Below, piece after piece: positions 28,493-37,548 of a stretch of 64,000 nucleotides of DNA; the stretch's first letter is position 1; each line of letters begins with the position of its first letter. The notes under the pieces were generated by a model, which had not been told where the DNA came from, did no database searches, and was given only the letters and a program-made list of their open reading frames with translations. The stretch lies in assembly GCA_023957475.1 (NCBI GenBank), contig JAMLHA010000002.1, forward strand, positions 158,465-222,464. The letters are read 5' to 3'. The DNA comes from Crocinitomicaceae bacterium. Its GTDB lineage: Bacteria > Bacteroidota > Bacteroidia > Flavobacteriales_D > Crocinitomicaceae. The translations under genes were made by a program, and so were the position numbers.

Positions 28493-28530
28493 CAAATTAT
28501 CATCACAGAGACACAAAGGACACAAAGAAT
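28493..28530. repeat. Dispersed repeat phrase between EI24 and nat genes
   Basis: ATCACAGAGACACAAAGGACACAAAG is a direct ACACAAAG-type repeat that I recognise as a common intergenic phrase in this phylum. The rest of 28450-28647 shows no gene. Confidence 0.4.
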
Positions 28531-28647
28531 TTAAGTATATTGAGTCAAAATGTGTGTAGCAGTTGCTATAAAAATAATCAAGGGAGATTTTTGTTATAAT
28601 ATCGTTGATTATTTCAACAGACACACCACCAATAAATATCTCAGTAT

Positions 28648-29487
28648 CTATTTCATCTGTGCTCTATCCACTGCACGACTGTGCATCTCATATACTTTCC
28701 CTCCCAATCTATCAAATCCCTTCAATTCTGACAAGTTGATTTTAAAATAACGTTCCAACACATCCCTCACTTCGTCCAATGTTTTTAACGCAACCTTTTT
28801 ACTCTGTTGATGCCTGGAGTAAATCGTGAAATTTTGTCCCGTGAGTGTGTAACGACTATCCGTATTGGCTATGGCAATAATAGGCATTTGTGTAAAGCGA
28901 GATTCTGGAGAAGTAGCCGTGTACCAATTAGCAACCTCATAGTCCATGTGTTTTTGGTGTTGCAAGTCAAACTCGTACAACCTACGCCATTTCCCAAAAA
29001 TATTTATTTCCATACGGTATTCGTGTTCTTTTTTAAGGATTCTAAAATCTTCGTTGGGTGTTTTTTGTGCCATTTCTGTGTGGAGTAGAAGAGGAGCCGT
29101 AGGTACAAATCCTCCATATCCCACATCTACAATATAGTCTTCGCCATCCAAGTGGACCAAAAGAATGAGATGTGTCCTGCCAGCGCTGTTTTCATCATTC
29201 CCGGCTCTACCCAATAATCCTCTGACAGTAAACCCAATTTGTTTTAAAGCTTCTAACAGCAATAAATTTTGTTCAAAACAATAACCTCCTCTTCCGCCAT
29301 GCACAATCTTTTCAAAAATTTTGTCTAATCGTAAATCCACAGGAAGTTCCAATAATGGATTTAAATTTTCAAAAGGAATTGCGGCACAATGTTTTTGTTG
29401 AATCTCAGCCAGCGTTGCATAATTGGGAATTGCTTTTTTGTCAAATCCTATTCGTTTGCAATAATGTAGTAGTTGCTGTTCTGTCAC
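28648..29487 (-). CDS. Arylamine N-acetyltransferase
   Basis: Transfers acetyl from acetyl-CoA to arylamines or hydrazines. The 279-residue protein has the full catalytic triad of the family: Cys70 in GGRGGYCFEQN, His106 in GRTHLILLVH and Asp121 in YIVDVGYGG. The N-terminal IPFENLNPL is also diagnostic. It stands alone on the minus strand. The natural substrate is unknown. Confidence 0.93.
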   Translation of the reverse strand: MTEQQLLHYCKRIGFDKKAIPNYATLAEIQQKHCAAIPFENLNPLLELPVDLRLDKIFEKIVHGGRGGYCFEQNLLLLEALKQIGFTVRGLLGRAGNDENSAGRTHLILLVHLDGEDYIVDVGYGGFVPTAPLLLHTEMAQKTPNEDFRILKKEHEYRMEINIFGKWRRLYEFDLQHQKHMDYEVANWYTATSPESRFTQMPIIAIANTDSRYTLTGQNFTIYSRHQQSKKVALKTLDEVRDVLERYFKINLSELKGFDRLGGKVYEMHSRAVDRAQMK

Positions 29488-29570
29488 AATGTCTGTTTTA
29501 TTTTATAAAAATAACGAATTGATTCGAATTTCCCAACGATTATCACCAAAATTTAACAAAATAGACAAAA

Positions 29571-30574
29571 TTATTCACCTACTTTTAAGAAATAATTGGC
29601 ATCAATCAACGTGTTTCCTGAATGATCGTGTTTTGCGAATTGGAAGCCATTTTGAACACAATAAGCACCATATTCGCCCGATTTATTCAAAGCAATGAAG
29701 CCCACTTGAATATCTTCTAATTTTTTGTTGCGCAATTTCGTCAATCGAATGATGCGGGCAACAGCTTCTTCGCAAGCTTGTTGAGGAGATTTGCCTTGAC
29801 GCATTAGTTCAACTACGAGGTGACAACCAACAATGCGAATAACCTCTTCACCGTGACCTGTGGCAGTAGCAGCACCAATTTCGTTGTCCACATAAAGCCC
29901 AGCACCAATGATAGGAGAATCACCTACACGACCATGCATCTTGTAGGCCAAACCGCTAGTAGTACACGCTCCCGACAAGTTACCGTGTTTGTCAAGTGCA
30001 ATCATTCCGATGGTATCGTGGTTTTCAATATTGGCTACTGGTTTGTAGTTGCTCGTTTTGAGCCATTCTTTCCATTCCTTTTCAGAATCCGCTACGAGTA
30101 AGTTTTCTTTAGGAAATCCCTGAGAAAGAGCAAAATTCAATGCACCTTCACCAACCAAGAATACATGTGGTGTATTTTCCATAACAGCTCTGGCAACAGA
30201 AATAGGGTGTTTAATGTGTTCCAAACAAGCAACAGCGCCTATGTTTGAAAATTCATCCATAATGCAAGCATCTAAAGTAACACGGCCATCTCGATCTGGT
30301 CGTCCGCCGTATTTGGGTCGCCCTCTGTGACACGCACGCCAGCCTCTACGGCATCAATCGCCTTACCTTCGTTTTGCAAAATGCTCCAAGCAGCTTCATT
30401 TGCAACAATTCCAAAACGCCAAGTAGAAAGCACGATAGGCTTTGTTGACGCAGTTCCATTTTTTTCTGAAACGGTAGATACGTTTTCATCTGCAGCAAAG
30501 TTCTTGAGTGGAGAAACACCTACAGCCACAGAGGCAAGTGCTATATTTTTAATGAATTTACGCCTATCTGTCAT
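29571..30574 (-). pseudogene. Glycosylasparaginase (N4-GlcNAc-L-asparaginase), frameshifted
   Basis: An Ntn-hydrolase that self-cleaves and releases aspartate from GlcNAc-Asn. The first part (30272-30574) has a twin-arginine signal (TDRRKFIKNIALASVAVG) and the N-terminal ILSTWRFG-like strand. The second (29571-30313) continues in another frame with YGGRPDRDGRVTLDACIMDE, the nucleophile Thr in NHDTIGM, and GRVGDSPIIGAGLYVDN. One lost base near 30310-30319, between the codons for GDPN and YGG, explains the break. Both halves are otherwise well preserved, so this is a recent mutation or a sequencing error. Confidence 0.85.
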
Positions 30575-30730
30575 GGTTTTTGTTTTTTACGGATTTAAAT
30601 GTACAAAAATCTATTTATTTATACAAACCTTTACTGATTGAATGCATCTAAATACCCATCCGTGCCATTCCAGTCAATCAGCGTTACCTGCGTTCCATCC
30701 TCTGCACAACACTCTTAAAAATCTACACAA

Positions 30731-30759
30731 AAAAAACGGTGATCATTACAACCACCGTT
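30731..30759 (-). terminator. Terminator of the OmpA gene
   Basis: On the minus strand AACGGTG (30759-30753) pairs with CACCGTT (30741-30735), followed by a run of T. Confidence 0.75.
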
Positions 30760-30780
30760 TCCATTTATTCTTTATAATTC

Positions 30781-32169
30781 TTATTCACCCTTTTCGATTA
30801 TCTCTTTTACCGAAGTGTGAATTTCTACACGTCTATTTTTTGCTCTTCCTTCTTCCGTTTCGTTATCGGCAATTGGACGAGAGTCGCCATAACCTTCAGA
30901 AGTAACTCTTCCTGGATCGACACCTTGAGAAATAATGTATTCTCTAACAGCAGCCGCTCGCTCTTTAGAAAGATTTAAATTGAATTCAACGCGACCTTGA
31001 TTATCCGTGTGTCCTTCAATTGCTACTTGTACCTCAGGATTTTCTTTCAAAATAGTTGAAAAGTTGTTCAAACCTTCAAATGATTCTGATTTAATAGTAG
31101 CCTTACCTGTATCAAAATAGGTTGACTCTGAAATTTGCTTAATGCGCTCCATTGTCTCTTTTGCTAAAGGGCAACCTTTGTTTTCAGGTTTACCGTATTC
31201 ATCTGGACATTCATCGTCTTTATCAGGAATACCGTCATTATCTCTATCTGGACAACCCATGATTCTTCCAGGTTCTGTAGGACATTCATCAATATTATCT
31301 GGCAATCCGTCACCATCTGTGTCTTTCACTTCTTCAATGGTGACACCCAATGAATTCACAATAGCACCAGCAGTTGATTTTGGTTCTAAATCACGTTTGT
31401 TGATTACACCATCGTTATCATCGTCTTTTAAGTGCTCTTCCAATAAACGAATGCGTTCTTTTAAATCTTCAATTTCTGTATCACTAAAAGAACTAGCATT
31501 TTCGGTGCCACAACAATATTTAGTAGCCACCCAATCTGCATGATTTTTATTTTTTCCAATGTGATAAGTTACACCAACAGAAACATCAAAGAACATTCCT
31601 GAAAAGTTTAGGGTATTTAGTGTGTTTAACTTACCAAGAAAATCAAAGGTATATTTTTGGCGATGATTAGCAACAAAAGAAACATCCCCTTTTAATGACC
31701 ATCTTGGTGCAATTCTTAATTGAGGAGTTATCCCGATCACCATGTTTACCATATCATTGCTGATTTTAGCAGGTACTTTTTGCCACATTCTACTGTAACC
31801 CAATCCTGCGTGAAGCAATAATCCAAATCGTTTGCTGAGTGTATTCAACTTAATCATATCACCGATATTGATAACACTTTGAACGGTCGTACGGATAAAG
31901 TGTGTATTTTGTTTGTCCAATCCTTTGAAATCGAAGAAATTGTAACCAAAATCTAGCATGATACCCATTCTGTTGTTAAACATGTAACGGCCATTGATAT
32001 CGTGGTGACTAACTTGGAGGTTGGTTAAGTCAGCTTTGTAACTGGACATTGGTTTGGTCCAAAAGTGACCACCTAAAGCGTAACTTATAGACCATCTATC
32101 AAATGGTTCGTTTTGGGCGAAAGAGATAGTGGTAAATACGATAAATAAACTTACTAATAATTTTTTCAT
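30781..32169 (-). CDS. OmpA family outer-membrane protein with thrombospondin type 3 repeats
   Basis: A 462-residue protein: Sec signal (…FIVFTTISFAQ), an N-terminal beta-barrel (about 20-220), calcium-binding TSP type 3 repeats (DDDNDGVINKRD, DTDGDGLPDNIDECP, DRDNDGIPDKDDECP) and a C-terminal peptidoglycan-binding OmpA domain (YFDTGKATIK, IEGHTDNQG, NLSKERAAAVREYI). It is a major structural porin type of Bacteroidota. A TATATTTG -7 box is present on the minus strand at 32194-32187, before the start at 32169. Confidence 0.93.
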   Translation of the reverse strand: MKKLLVSLFIVFTTISFAQNEPFDRWSISYALGGHFWTKPMSSYKADLTNLQVSHHDINGRYMFNNRMGIMLDFGYNFFDFKGLDKQNTHFIRTTVQSVINIGDMIKLNTLSKRFGLLLHAGLGYSRMWQKVPAKISNDMVNMVIGITPQLRIAPRWSLKGDVSFVANHRQKYTFDFLGKLNTLNTLNFSGMFFDVSVGVTYHIGKNKNHADWVATKYCCGTENASSFSDTEIEDLKERIRLLEEHLKDDDNDGVINKRDLEPKSTAGAIVNSLGVTIEEVKDTDGDGLPDNIDECPTEPGRIMGCPDRDNDGIPDKDDECPDEYGKPENKGCPLAKETMERIKQISESTYFDTGKATIKSESFEGLNNFSTILKENPEVQVAIEGHTDNQGRVEFNLNLSKERAAAVREYIISQGVDPGRVTSEGYGDSRPIADNETEEGRAKNRRVEIHTSVKEIIEKGE

Positions 32170-32379
32170 TTCAATGAATTAAAGGGCAAATATAAAAAAA
32201 AAATAACAGCCAGCTTCTAAAGTAAAAATTTTATTGAATTATTTGTTATTTTCTTTTGTATTTACAGTCTTTATGTTAAATTTACGGCTGAACTATAGCA
32301 AAATTATAAAATTAAATTGGAAGCTGAAAAAGATAGTAATTATCAACAAATTGAAAAAGAGATTGATAAGCATGATTCA

Positions 32380-32883
32380 ATGAATTGGTTTGTAGTAAGA
32401 ACAAAACCACGTCACGAAAAAAAAGTGGCGGAGCAATTGGTGAATTTAGGCTATACCGTCTATTTACCTTTGTTGACGTCTATTCGTATGTGGAGCGACC
32501 GCAAGAAAAAAATTCAAACACCCCTCATTCCTTCAGTTTTATTTGTAGAAAACCCTGCTGCTAACAAAGAAAAAATGTACAGCATACCCGGTTTTTCATC
32601 TATTTTAAAGTTAAATGGGAAAATTGCCTGCGTGAAACCGTACGAAATTGAACAATTAAAAATAGTAGTGGGTGAGGAGATGACGCTGGAAAGTGTGGAT
32701 GTTCAAAAATTTGTACCAGGCGATGAAATTGAAATTGTTTCGGGTCCATTGCGTGGTTTTTTTGGAAAAGCTATAGAAGATTTAACATCTTACCGTGTTT
32801 TAATCGAAATTTCTACTTTGGGAATCGGTTATACGGTAAATGTTGCAAAAAACTTGGTGCAAAAGGTAACAAAATTGCATTAA
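32380..32883 (+). CDS. UpxY-type NusG-like transcription antiterminator
   Basis: A 167-residue NusG paralogue that lets RNA polymerase read through long polysaccharide operons. The NGN domain starts NWFVVRTKPRHEKKVAEQL, followed by SDRKKKIQTPLIPSVLF; the KOW motif is PGDEIEIVSGPLRGFFGK. In this family the gene is normally the first of the capsule operon it controls, and the genes from 35147 on fit that. A TTG at 32317 in frame would add 21 residues; the ATG at 32380 is preferred because NusG paralogues start right at this strand. It is separated from the next operon gene by the GCC-unit array. Confidence 0.88.
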   Translation: MNWFVVRTKPRHEKKVAEQLVNLGYTVYLPLLTSIRMWSDRKKKIQTPLIPSVLFVENPAANKEKMYSIPGFSSILKLNGKIACVKPYEIEQLKIVVGEEMTLESVDVQKFVPGDEIEIVSGPLRGFFGKAIEDLTSYRVLIEISTLGIGYTVNVAKNLVQKVTKLH

Positions 32884-33257
32884 TAAACGTAAAATGAAGT
32901 TGCCTTGGCGCAATTTGCTGTAGTTCTGAATGGGACTGAGAGAGGCGAAGCCGTACACAAATTAAGAGTTCAGAATGCAGAGTTCAGAGTTGATTGTTCA
33001 TTGTGAGTAGGTTGAGTCTTCGACATAATTAGGGTAAACTCTTCGGATAATCAAGGTGAATTTTAAAGCTTCGTAGATGCGGCATTTATGTAGAAAATGA
33101 AAATACAAATTAATTCTGAACGCCGTAGGTGCGACACTTTTCAACGATGTGAAAATCAGAGAAAGTTGATATAAAAAAACAACATCGATTCTTTAAGAAT
33201 TAAATAAGATTCAAAAACAATTAAATACATTACGAAACAAGTTGAAATAAACAATAG
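32884..33257. other. Intergenic spacer with dispersed-repeat phrases
   Basis: No gene is seen. The spacer holds ACGCCGTAGGTGCGACACTT and GCTTCGTAGATGCGGCATTT, which look like arms of a dispersed Bacteroidota repeat, and a duplicated phrase GAGTTCAGAATGCAGAGTTC. Confidence 0.4.
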
Positions 33258-33678
33258 GTCGTTAGCCTTTAGCTGTTAGCCTTTTAGCCAACGCCAACGC
33301 CAGCGCCAAAAGCCAACAGCCAACGCCAACAGCCAACGCCAACAGCCAACGCCAAAAGCCAGTGCCAAAAGCCAGTGCCAAAAGCCAGCGCCAAAAGCCA
33401 ACAGCCAACAGCCAGCGCCAAAAGCCAACGCCAACAGCCAACAGCCAACAGCCAACAGCCAACGCCAATCGCCAACGCCAACAGCCAACAGCCAACGCCA
33501 ACAGCCAACAGCCAACGCCAAAAGCCAGTGCCAAAAGCCAGCGCCAACAGCCAACGCCAACAGCCAATCGCCAACAGCCAACGCCAACAGCCAACAGCCA
33601 ACGCCAACAGCCAACGCCAACGCCAACAGCCAACGCCAACAGCCAACAGCCAACAGCCAGTGCCAACAGCCAATCGCC
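33258..33678. repeat. Array 1 of mixed 6/7-nt GCC units
   Basis: Begins with the leader GTCGTTAGCCTTT (33258-33270), then from about 33287 about 60 units each starting GCC and completed by AAC, AACA, AAAA, AGC, AGT or AATC, giving units of 6 or 7 nt in irregular order. No unit carries a stop codon, so frames stay open on both strands. Composition is quite unlike the AT-rich neighbours. A second array with the same leader is at 34947-35130. Confidence 0.9.
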
Positions 33679-33718
33679 TAAAAAATAAATTTTGCTTTCA
33701 TATTTAGCAGTTTTAATG

Positions 33719-33741
33719 TATTTTTGCTTTTTAAAATAGCA
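33719..33741 (+). promoter_or_regulatory. Promoter -7 box and near-palindrome before the AAA_14 ATPase
   Basis: TATTTTTG (33719-33726) with TTG at 33692-33694. A 17-nt near-palindrome TGCTTTTTAAAATAGCA (33725-33741, seven of eight pairs) ends 2 bp before the ATG and could be an operator. Confidence 0.45.
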
Positions 33742-33743
33742 CA

Positions 33744-34931
33744 ATGGACGAATTGTTTTTAAAATCACAATTGAAAATGAACCGAGTTTCTGTTGAACTA
33801 AAACGGTATTTGTACCATAAAATCAACAAAAAATCTCGTATGATTGCGATTAAAGGTGCTCGTGGAACTGGTAAAACAACCTTGCTTTTACAACTTGGAA
33901 AGGAAAAAAAAGCGGGTGAGGTTCTTTATGTTGCGTTAGACGATTTGTTTTTTACCGATAATACACTGTATAGCCTTGCAGATCAATTTAATAAAATAGG
34001 AGGATTGTTGCTTCTAATTGATGAAGTTCACAAATACCCGAATTGGTCTCGTGAACTCAAATTGATATATGACGACTTTCCTAATTTACAAGTGATTTTC
34101 ACCTCTTCATCAATACTTGAAATTAACAAAGGTGAGTCTGATTTAAGCAGAAGAGTAGTTACATACAATCTTTCAGAATTGTCATTTAGAGAATATTTGT
34201 TATTCCATGAAAAAATTGAATTCCCTGTTTTTAAGCTGGAGGATGTGTTGCAAAACCACAATGAAATTTGTAGTCATTTGGTTCAACGGTTTTCACCCTT
34301 CAAGTATTTTTCAAATTATCTGAAACACGGAGCTTATCCTTATTTCGATGGTGATGAAACAGAATATTACCAAAAACTAATGAATACGGTTAATTTAATT
34401 CTGGAAGTTGATATACAATCTGTAGAAACGATTGATTTTAAACATGTTGCAAAATTGAAACGCCTCCTGTATGTCATTTCAACAAATGTTCCGTTTACAC
34501 CAAATATCAATAAGTTAAGTGAACAAATTCAACTCAACCGAAATGCTCTGGTTCGTGCTATTCAGTTGTTACAAAGGGCGGAGATGATACAGACACTTTA
34601 TAAACAATCCAAAAGTATCAGCATACTCAATAAACCTGATAAATTATGGATGCACAACACCAATCTAATGTATGCTATATCTGGAAATACACCCGATAAA
34701 GGCAATTTAAGAGAAACATTTTTTATTCAAAATATGCCGGATAACTTCCAATTGTCTATTCCCAATAAAGGAGACATCCTTGTAAACGATACGTATCTTT
34801 TTGAAATAGGTGGAAAAAACAAAACAAAAGAACAAATTAAAGGAATGGAAAATGCATACATTGTCAAAGACGATATCGAAATAGGAGTGTTTAATACTAT
34901 CCCCTTATGGATTTTTGGGTTTTTATATTAA
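33744..34931 (+). CDS. AAA_14-type P-loop ATPase, accessory
   Basis: A 395-residue ATPase of the group often found as solitary genes in Bacteroidota. Walker A is GARGTGKTT (38-46), Walker B is LLLLIDEVHKYPNW, and a sensor-like SSS precedes SDLSRRVV. A winged-helix-like middle (NINKLSEQIQLNRNALVRAI) is followed by a C-terminal FEIGGKNKTKEQI, whose E-x3-K resembles a restriction-endonuclease-fold core. It is a paralogue of the gene at 62800 and sits between two GCC-unit arrays. The function is unknown; regulation, toxin-like or mobile roles are all open. Confidence 0.8.
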   Translation: MDELFLKSQLKMNRVSVELKRYLYHKINKKSRMIAIKGARGTGKTTLLLQLGKEKKAGEVLYVALDDLFFTDNTLYSLADQFNKIGGLLLLIDEVHKYPNWSRELKLIYDDFPNLQVIFTSSSILEINKGESDLSRRVVTYNLSELSFREYLLFHEKIEFPVFKLEDVLQNHNEICSHLVQRFSPFKYFSNYLKHGAYPYFDGDETEYYQKLMNTVNLILEVDIQSVETIDFKHVAKLKRLLYVISTNVPFTPNINKLSEQIQLNRNALVRAIQLLQRAEMIQTLYKQSKSISILNKPDKLWMHNTNLMYAISGNTPDKGNLRETFFIQNMPDNFQLSIPNKGDILVNDTYLFEIGGKNKTKEQIKGMENAYIVKDDIEIGVFNTIPLWIFGFLY

Positions 34932-34946
34932 TGAAGAAATGTATTA

Positions 34947-35130
34947 GTCGTTAGCCTTTGGCCACTAGCTCACTAACAGCCAATCGCCAACAGCCAATCG
35001 CCAAAAGCCAACGCCAACAGCCAACAGCCAATCGCCAACAGCCAACAGCCAACGCCAACAGCCAACAGCCAACGCCAACAGCCAATCGCCAACAGCCAAC
35101 GCCAACAGCCAACAGCCAACAGCCAAAGAC
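34947..35130. repeat. Array 2 of mixed 6/7-nt GCC units
   Basis: Leader GTCGTTAGCCTTT (34947-34959) identical to that of array 1, then about 22 units (GCCAAC, GCCAACA, GCCAATC, GCCAAAA) from about 34979. It ends 17 bp before the epimerase ATG. The array is open in the epimerase frame from a TTG at 34958. Confidence 0.9.
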
Positions 35131-35146
35131 CAAAAAAAACTTCACA

Positions 35147-36109
35147 ATGAGCAACATCCTCATCACCGGTGGAGCCGGATTTATCGGTTCTAATTTATGC
35201 GAACATTTCCTCAATAAAGGAAATCAGGTAACTTGTTTGGATAATTTTTCCACAGGATACCGACACAATGTCGAAGAGTTTCTTGCAAATTCCAATTTCA
35301 CTTTGATAGAAGGCGATATTCGTAATTTGGAAACTTGCCAAAAAGCGTGTGAGGGTAAAGATTACGTCTTGCACCAAGCAGCGTTGGGTTCGGTGCCTCG
35401 TTCGATTAACGACCCGGCGACAACCAATGAGGTAAACATTTCCGGTTTCTTAAACATGCTCATTGCAGCTAGAGATCATCACGTAAAACGCTTTGTTTAT
35501 GCAGCGAGTTCTTCGACTTATGGTGACTCAGAAGCATTGCCTAAAGTAGAAGAAGTAATTGGTAAACCGCTTTCTCCGTATGCGATTACGAAGTACGTGA
35601 ATGAGCTTTATGCCGATGTGTTTGCAAAATCCTACGGAATAGAGTGCATAGGCTTGCGTTATTTTAACGTGTTTGGTAAACGACAAGACCCGAATGGTGC
35701 TTACGCAGCAGTGATTCCTTTGTTTGTAAAACAATTGATGAACCATGAAAGTCCGGTGATTAACGGGGATGGCAATTACTCGCGTGACTTTACGTACATT
35801 GCTAACGTGGTGCAAATGAACGAACGTGCGCTACAAACAACCAACCCAGAGGCAGTAAACCAGGTGTACAACACCGCTTTTGGCGACCGCACAACCTTAA
35901 ATGACTTAGTTGGTTACCTCAAAGAGTTCTTGGCAGAATACGACGCCACAATTGCTGATGTTCCTGTGCTACACGGACCTAACCGAGCAGGTGATATTCC
36001 TCATTCACTGGCAAGTATTGAAAAAGCAAAGAATTTGTTGGGCTATAAACCGGAGTTTTCTATGAGAGAGGGATTGAAGGAAGCTGTGGAGTGGTATTGG
36101 GGGGATTAG
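35147..36109 (+). CDS. UDP-N-acetylhexosamine 4-epimerase (WbpP/GalE-like SDR)
   Basis: A 320-residue extended SDR that probably interconverts UDP-GlcNAc and UDP-GalNAc. The NAD site is GGAGFIGSN (8-16), the active site has YAASSSTYG and SPYAITKY (Tyr-x3-Lys), and [20 protein letters not shown] is typical of WbpP/TviC. The frame is open through array 2 (63 extra codons from TTG 34958), but ATG 35147 (MSNILITGG) is the natural start. First biosynthetic gene of the locus. Confidence 0.88.
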   Translation: MSNILITGGAGFIGSNLCEHFLNKGNQVTCLDNFSTGYRHNVEEFLANSNFTLIEGDIRNLETCQKACEGKDYVLHQAALGSVPRSINDPATTNEVNISGFLNMLIAARDHHVKRFVYAASSSTYGDSEALPKVEEVIGKPLSPYAITKYVNELYADVFAKSYGIECIGLRYFNVFGKRQDPNGAYAAVIPLFVKQLMNHESPVINGDGNYSRDFTYIANVVQMNERALQTTNPEAVNQVYNTAFGDRTTLNDLVGYLKEFLAEYDATIADVPVLHGPNRAGDIPHSLASIEKAKNLLGYKPEFSMREGLKEAVEWYWGD

Positions 36110-36173
36110 GGGATTGGCGAGGCAACGGTTAATAGTCAACACATAACTCTTAATATATAAATAGAAGAATGCT

Positions 36174-36878
36174 ATGTTAATTTACGCAATAATCCCTGCT
36201 CGTAGTGGTTCGGTTGGATTGAAAAATAAAAATATAAAATCATTAAATGGTAAACCTTTGATTGCTTATTCCATTGAATTTGCGAAGAAAATGAATGTTG
36301 ACCGTGTGTTTTGTTCAACAGATTCTCAAGAATATGCTGAAATAGCTAAACAATATGGGGCAGAAGTTCCTTTTTTAAGAAGCGAATTTGCGGCTTCTTC
36401 AACGGCTATGGAACAAGATATTTTGAAAGATTTGTATGATAAATTTGAACAATATGGAATACCTCAACCTGACTTAATTGTATGGTTGCGTCCTACTTTT
36501 GTGTTTAGAAATCTTAAAGACGTCAATGCTTGCGTAGAATTATTGAAAAATAATCCACATTTCACAGCTGCTCGAACTGTTTGTGAATCAGAATCAAGGT
36601 TATATAGCGTTGATGAATACCATCAATTGATTCCATCGTTTGATGACCAAGGAAAATCAATGATTAGACGACAAGATATAGGTGTTAAATACAAAGTATT
36701 CTCTACAGATGTGATTAGAAGTATAGACAAAAATACCAGTGATGATTTTCTCGGTAGAAATGTGGCTGCTGTTGTTACCAATAAACTGTGTGGCTTAGAT
36801 ATTGACGATGAAATGGATTTTAAAATAGTGGAAAGCATTCTTATTAATAATCAAACGTTGATCGATGAAAATACTTAA
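36174..36878 (+). CDS. CMP-nonulosonate cytidylyltransferase (NeuA-like)
   Basis: A 234-residue nucleotidyltransferase that activates a nine-carbon (or related) sugar acid with CTP. The signature IPARSGSVGLKNKN is at the N-terminus, with LRPTFVFRN in place of the usual LQPTSPLR and a C-terminal GLDIDDEMDFKIVE, common to NeuA/PseF proteins. The sugar (sialic, pseudaminic, legionaminic or Kdn) cannot be told from this sequence. It overlaps the next gene by 14 bp. Confidence 0.85.
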   Translation: MLIYAIIPARSGSVGLKNKNIKSLNGKPLIAYSIEFAKKMNVDRVFCSTDSQEYAEIAKQYGAEVPFLRSEFAASSTAMEQDILKDLYDKFEQYGIPQPDLIVWLRPTFVFRNLKDVNACVELLKNNPHFTAARTVCESESRLYSVDEYHQLIPSFDDQGKSMIRRQDIGVKYKVFSTDVIRSIDKNTSDDFLGRNVAAVVTNKLCGLDIDDEMDFKIVESILINNQTLIDENT

Positions 36879-37548
36879 AAACATTATTCCATTAATCAAA
36901 GAAAACTTAGAAGAAGTACTGTCACTCCGAAATGATAAAATCAAAAAGGAAGATGATAGCTATGTTTCTAAAGGAGACTTGCTAATGGATGCTCTTGTAG
37001 CAGATTTTTTTGCTGCAAATTATTCTAATTATTACCTCGTTTCTGAAGAAACATCAAAAGGAGAGTATGTGGATATTTCCAAATATGAATATGTGGTTGT
37101 TGTTGACCCTATTGATGGTACAGAAAATTTTGTTTCCGGGTTGAGAGAATGGGGTGTCGGTATTAGTGTTTATAAGAATGGTAAACATTACGAATCGTTG
37201 ATTGCTTTGCCAGAATTAGATGAATATATTTTATCGGGACAAAAGATTGAGCGTTTTACATCAAGAATTGCAGGGTTGTCTTCTTCGTTAACCAAAGAAC
37301 ATTTATTGGACTTAGAACCTGGGTATGAATACCGAATTATTGGTTGCTGCATGTATAATATGTTGCAAGTTGTAAAAGGTTCTTTTGCTACTTTTCAAAA
37401 TCCAAAAGGAGCCAATGCTTGGGATATTTTGCCTGGTTTAAATTTAGCATTGGAAAATAATTTATTAATAGAAGTAAATAATAAAAAATACAATGGAGAA
37501 TTTCTTCAACCAACTGAAAAATATCGTTTTATCGTCAAAAACATTTGA
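36865..37548 (+). CDS. Inositol monophosphatase family phosphatase
   Basis: A 227-residue metal-dependent phosphatase. The metal-binding motifs are VSEET, DPIDGTENF and NAWDILPG, all present. Family members act on inositol phosphate, PAP or sugar phosphates. It is placed between the cytidylyltransferase and the NeuB fusion, overlapping both, so I infer it acts on a sugar-acid phosphate or another intermediate of that pathway; this is unproven. Confidence 0.82.
   Translation: MKILKNIIPLIKENLEEVLSLRNDKIKKEDDSYVSKGDLLMDALVADFFAANYSNYYLVSEETSKGEYVDISKYEYVVVVDPIDGTENFVSGLREWGVGISVYKNGKHYESLIALPELDEYILSGQKIERFTSRIAGLSSSLTKEHLLDLEPGYEYRIIGCCMYNMLQVVKGSFATFQNPKGANAWDILPGLNLALENNLLIEVNNKKYNGEFLQPTEKYRFIVKNI

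Noticed and set aside
33262..33768. Overlapping long open frames (102-168 codons) on both strands across GCC array 1
   Set aside because: They exist only because the GCC words contain no stop codon in any frame; composition is pure repeat (Trp/Leu/Ala/Gly or Gln/Pro/Thr/Asn) with no start context.
33258..35130. CRISPR array
   Set aside because: Units are 6-7 nt with no spacers of constant length and no cas genes nearby.
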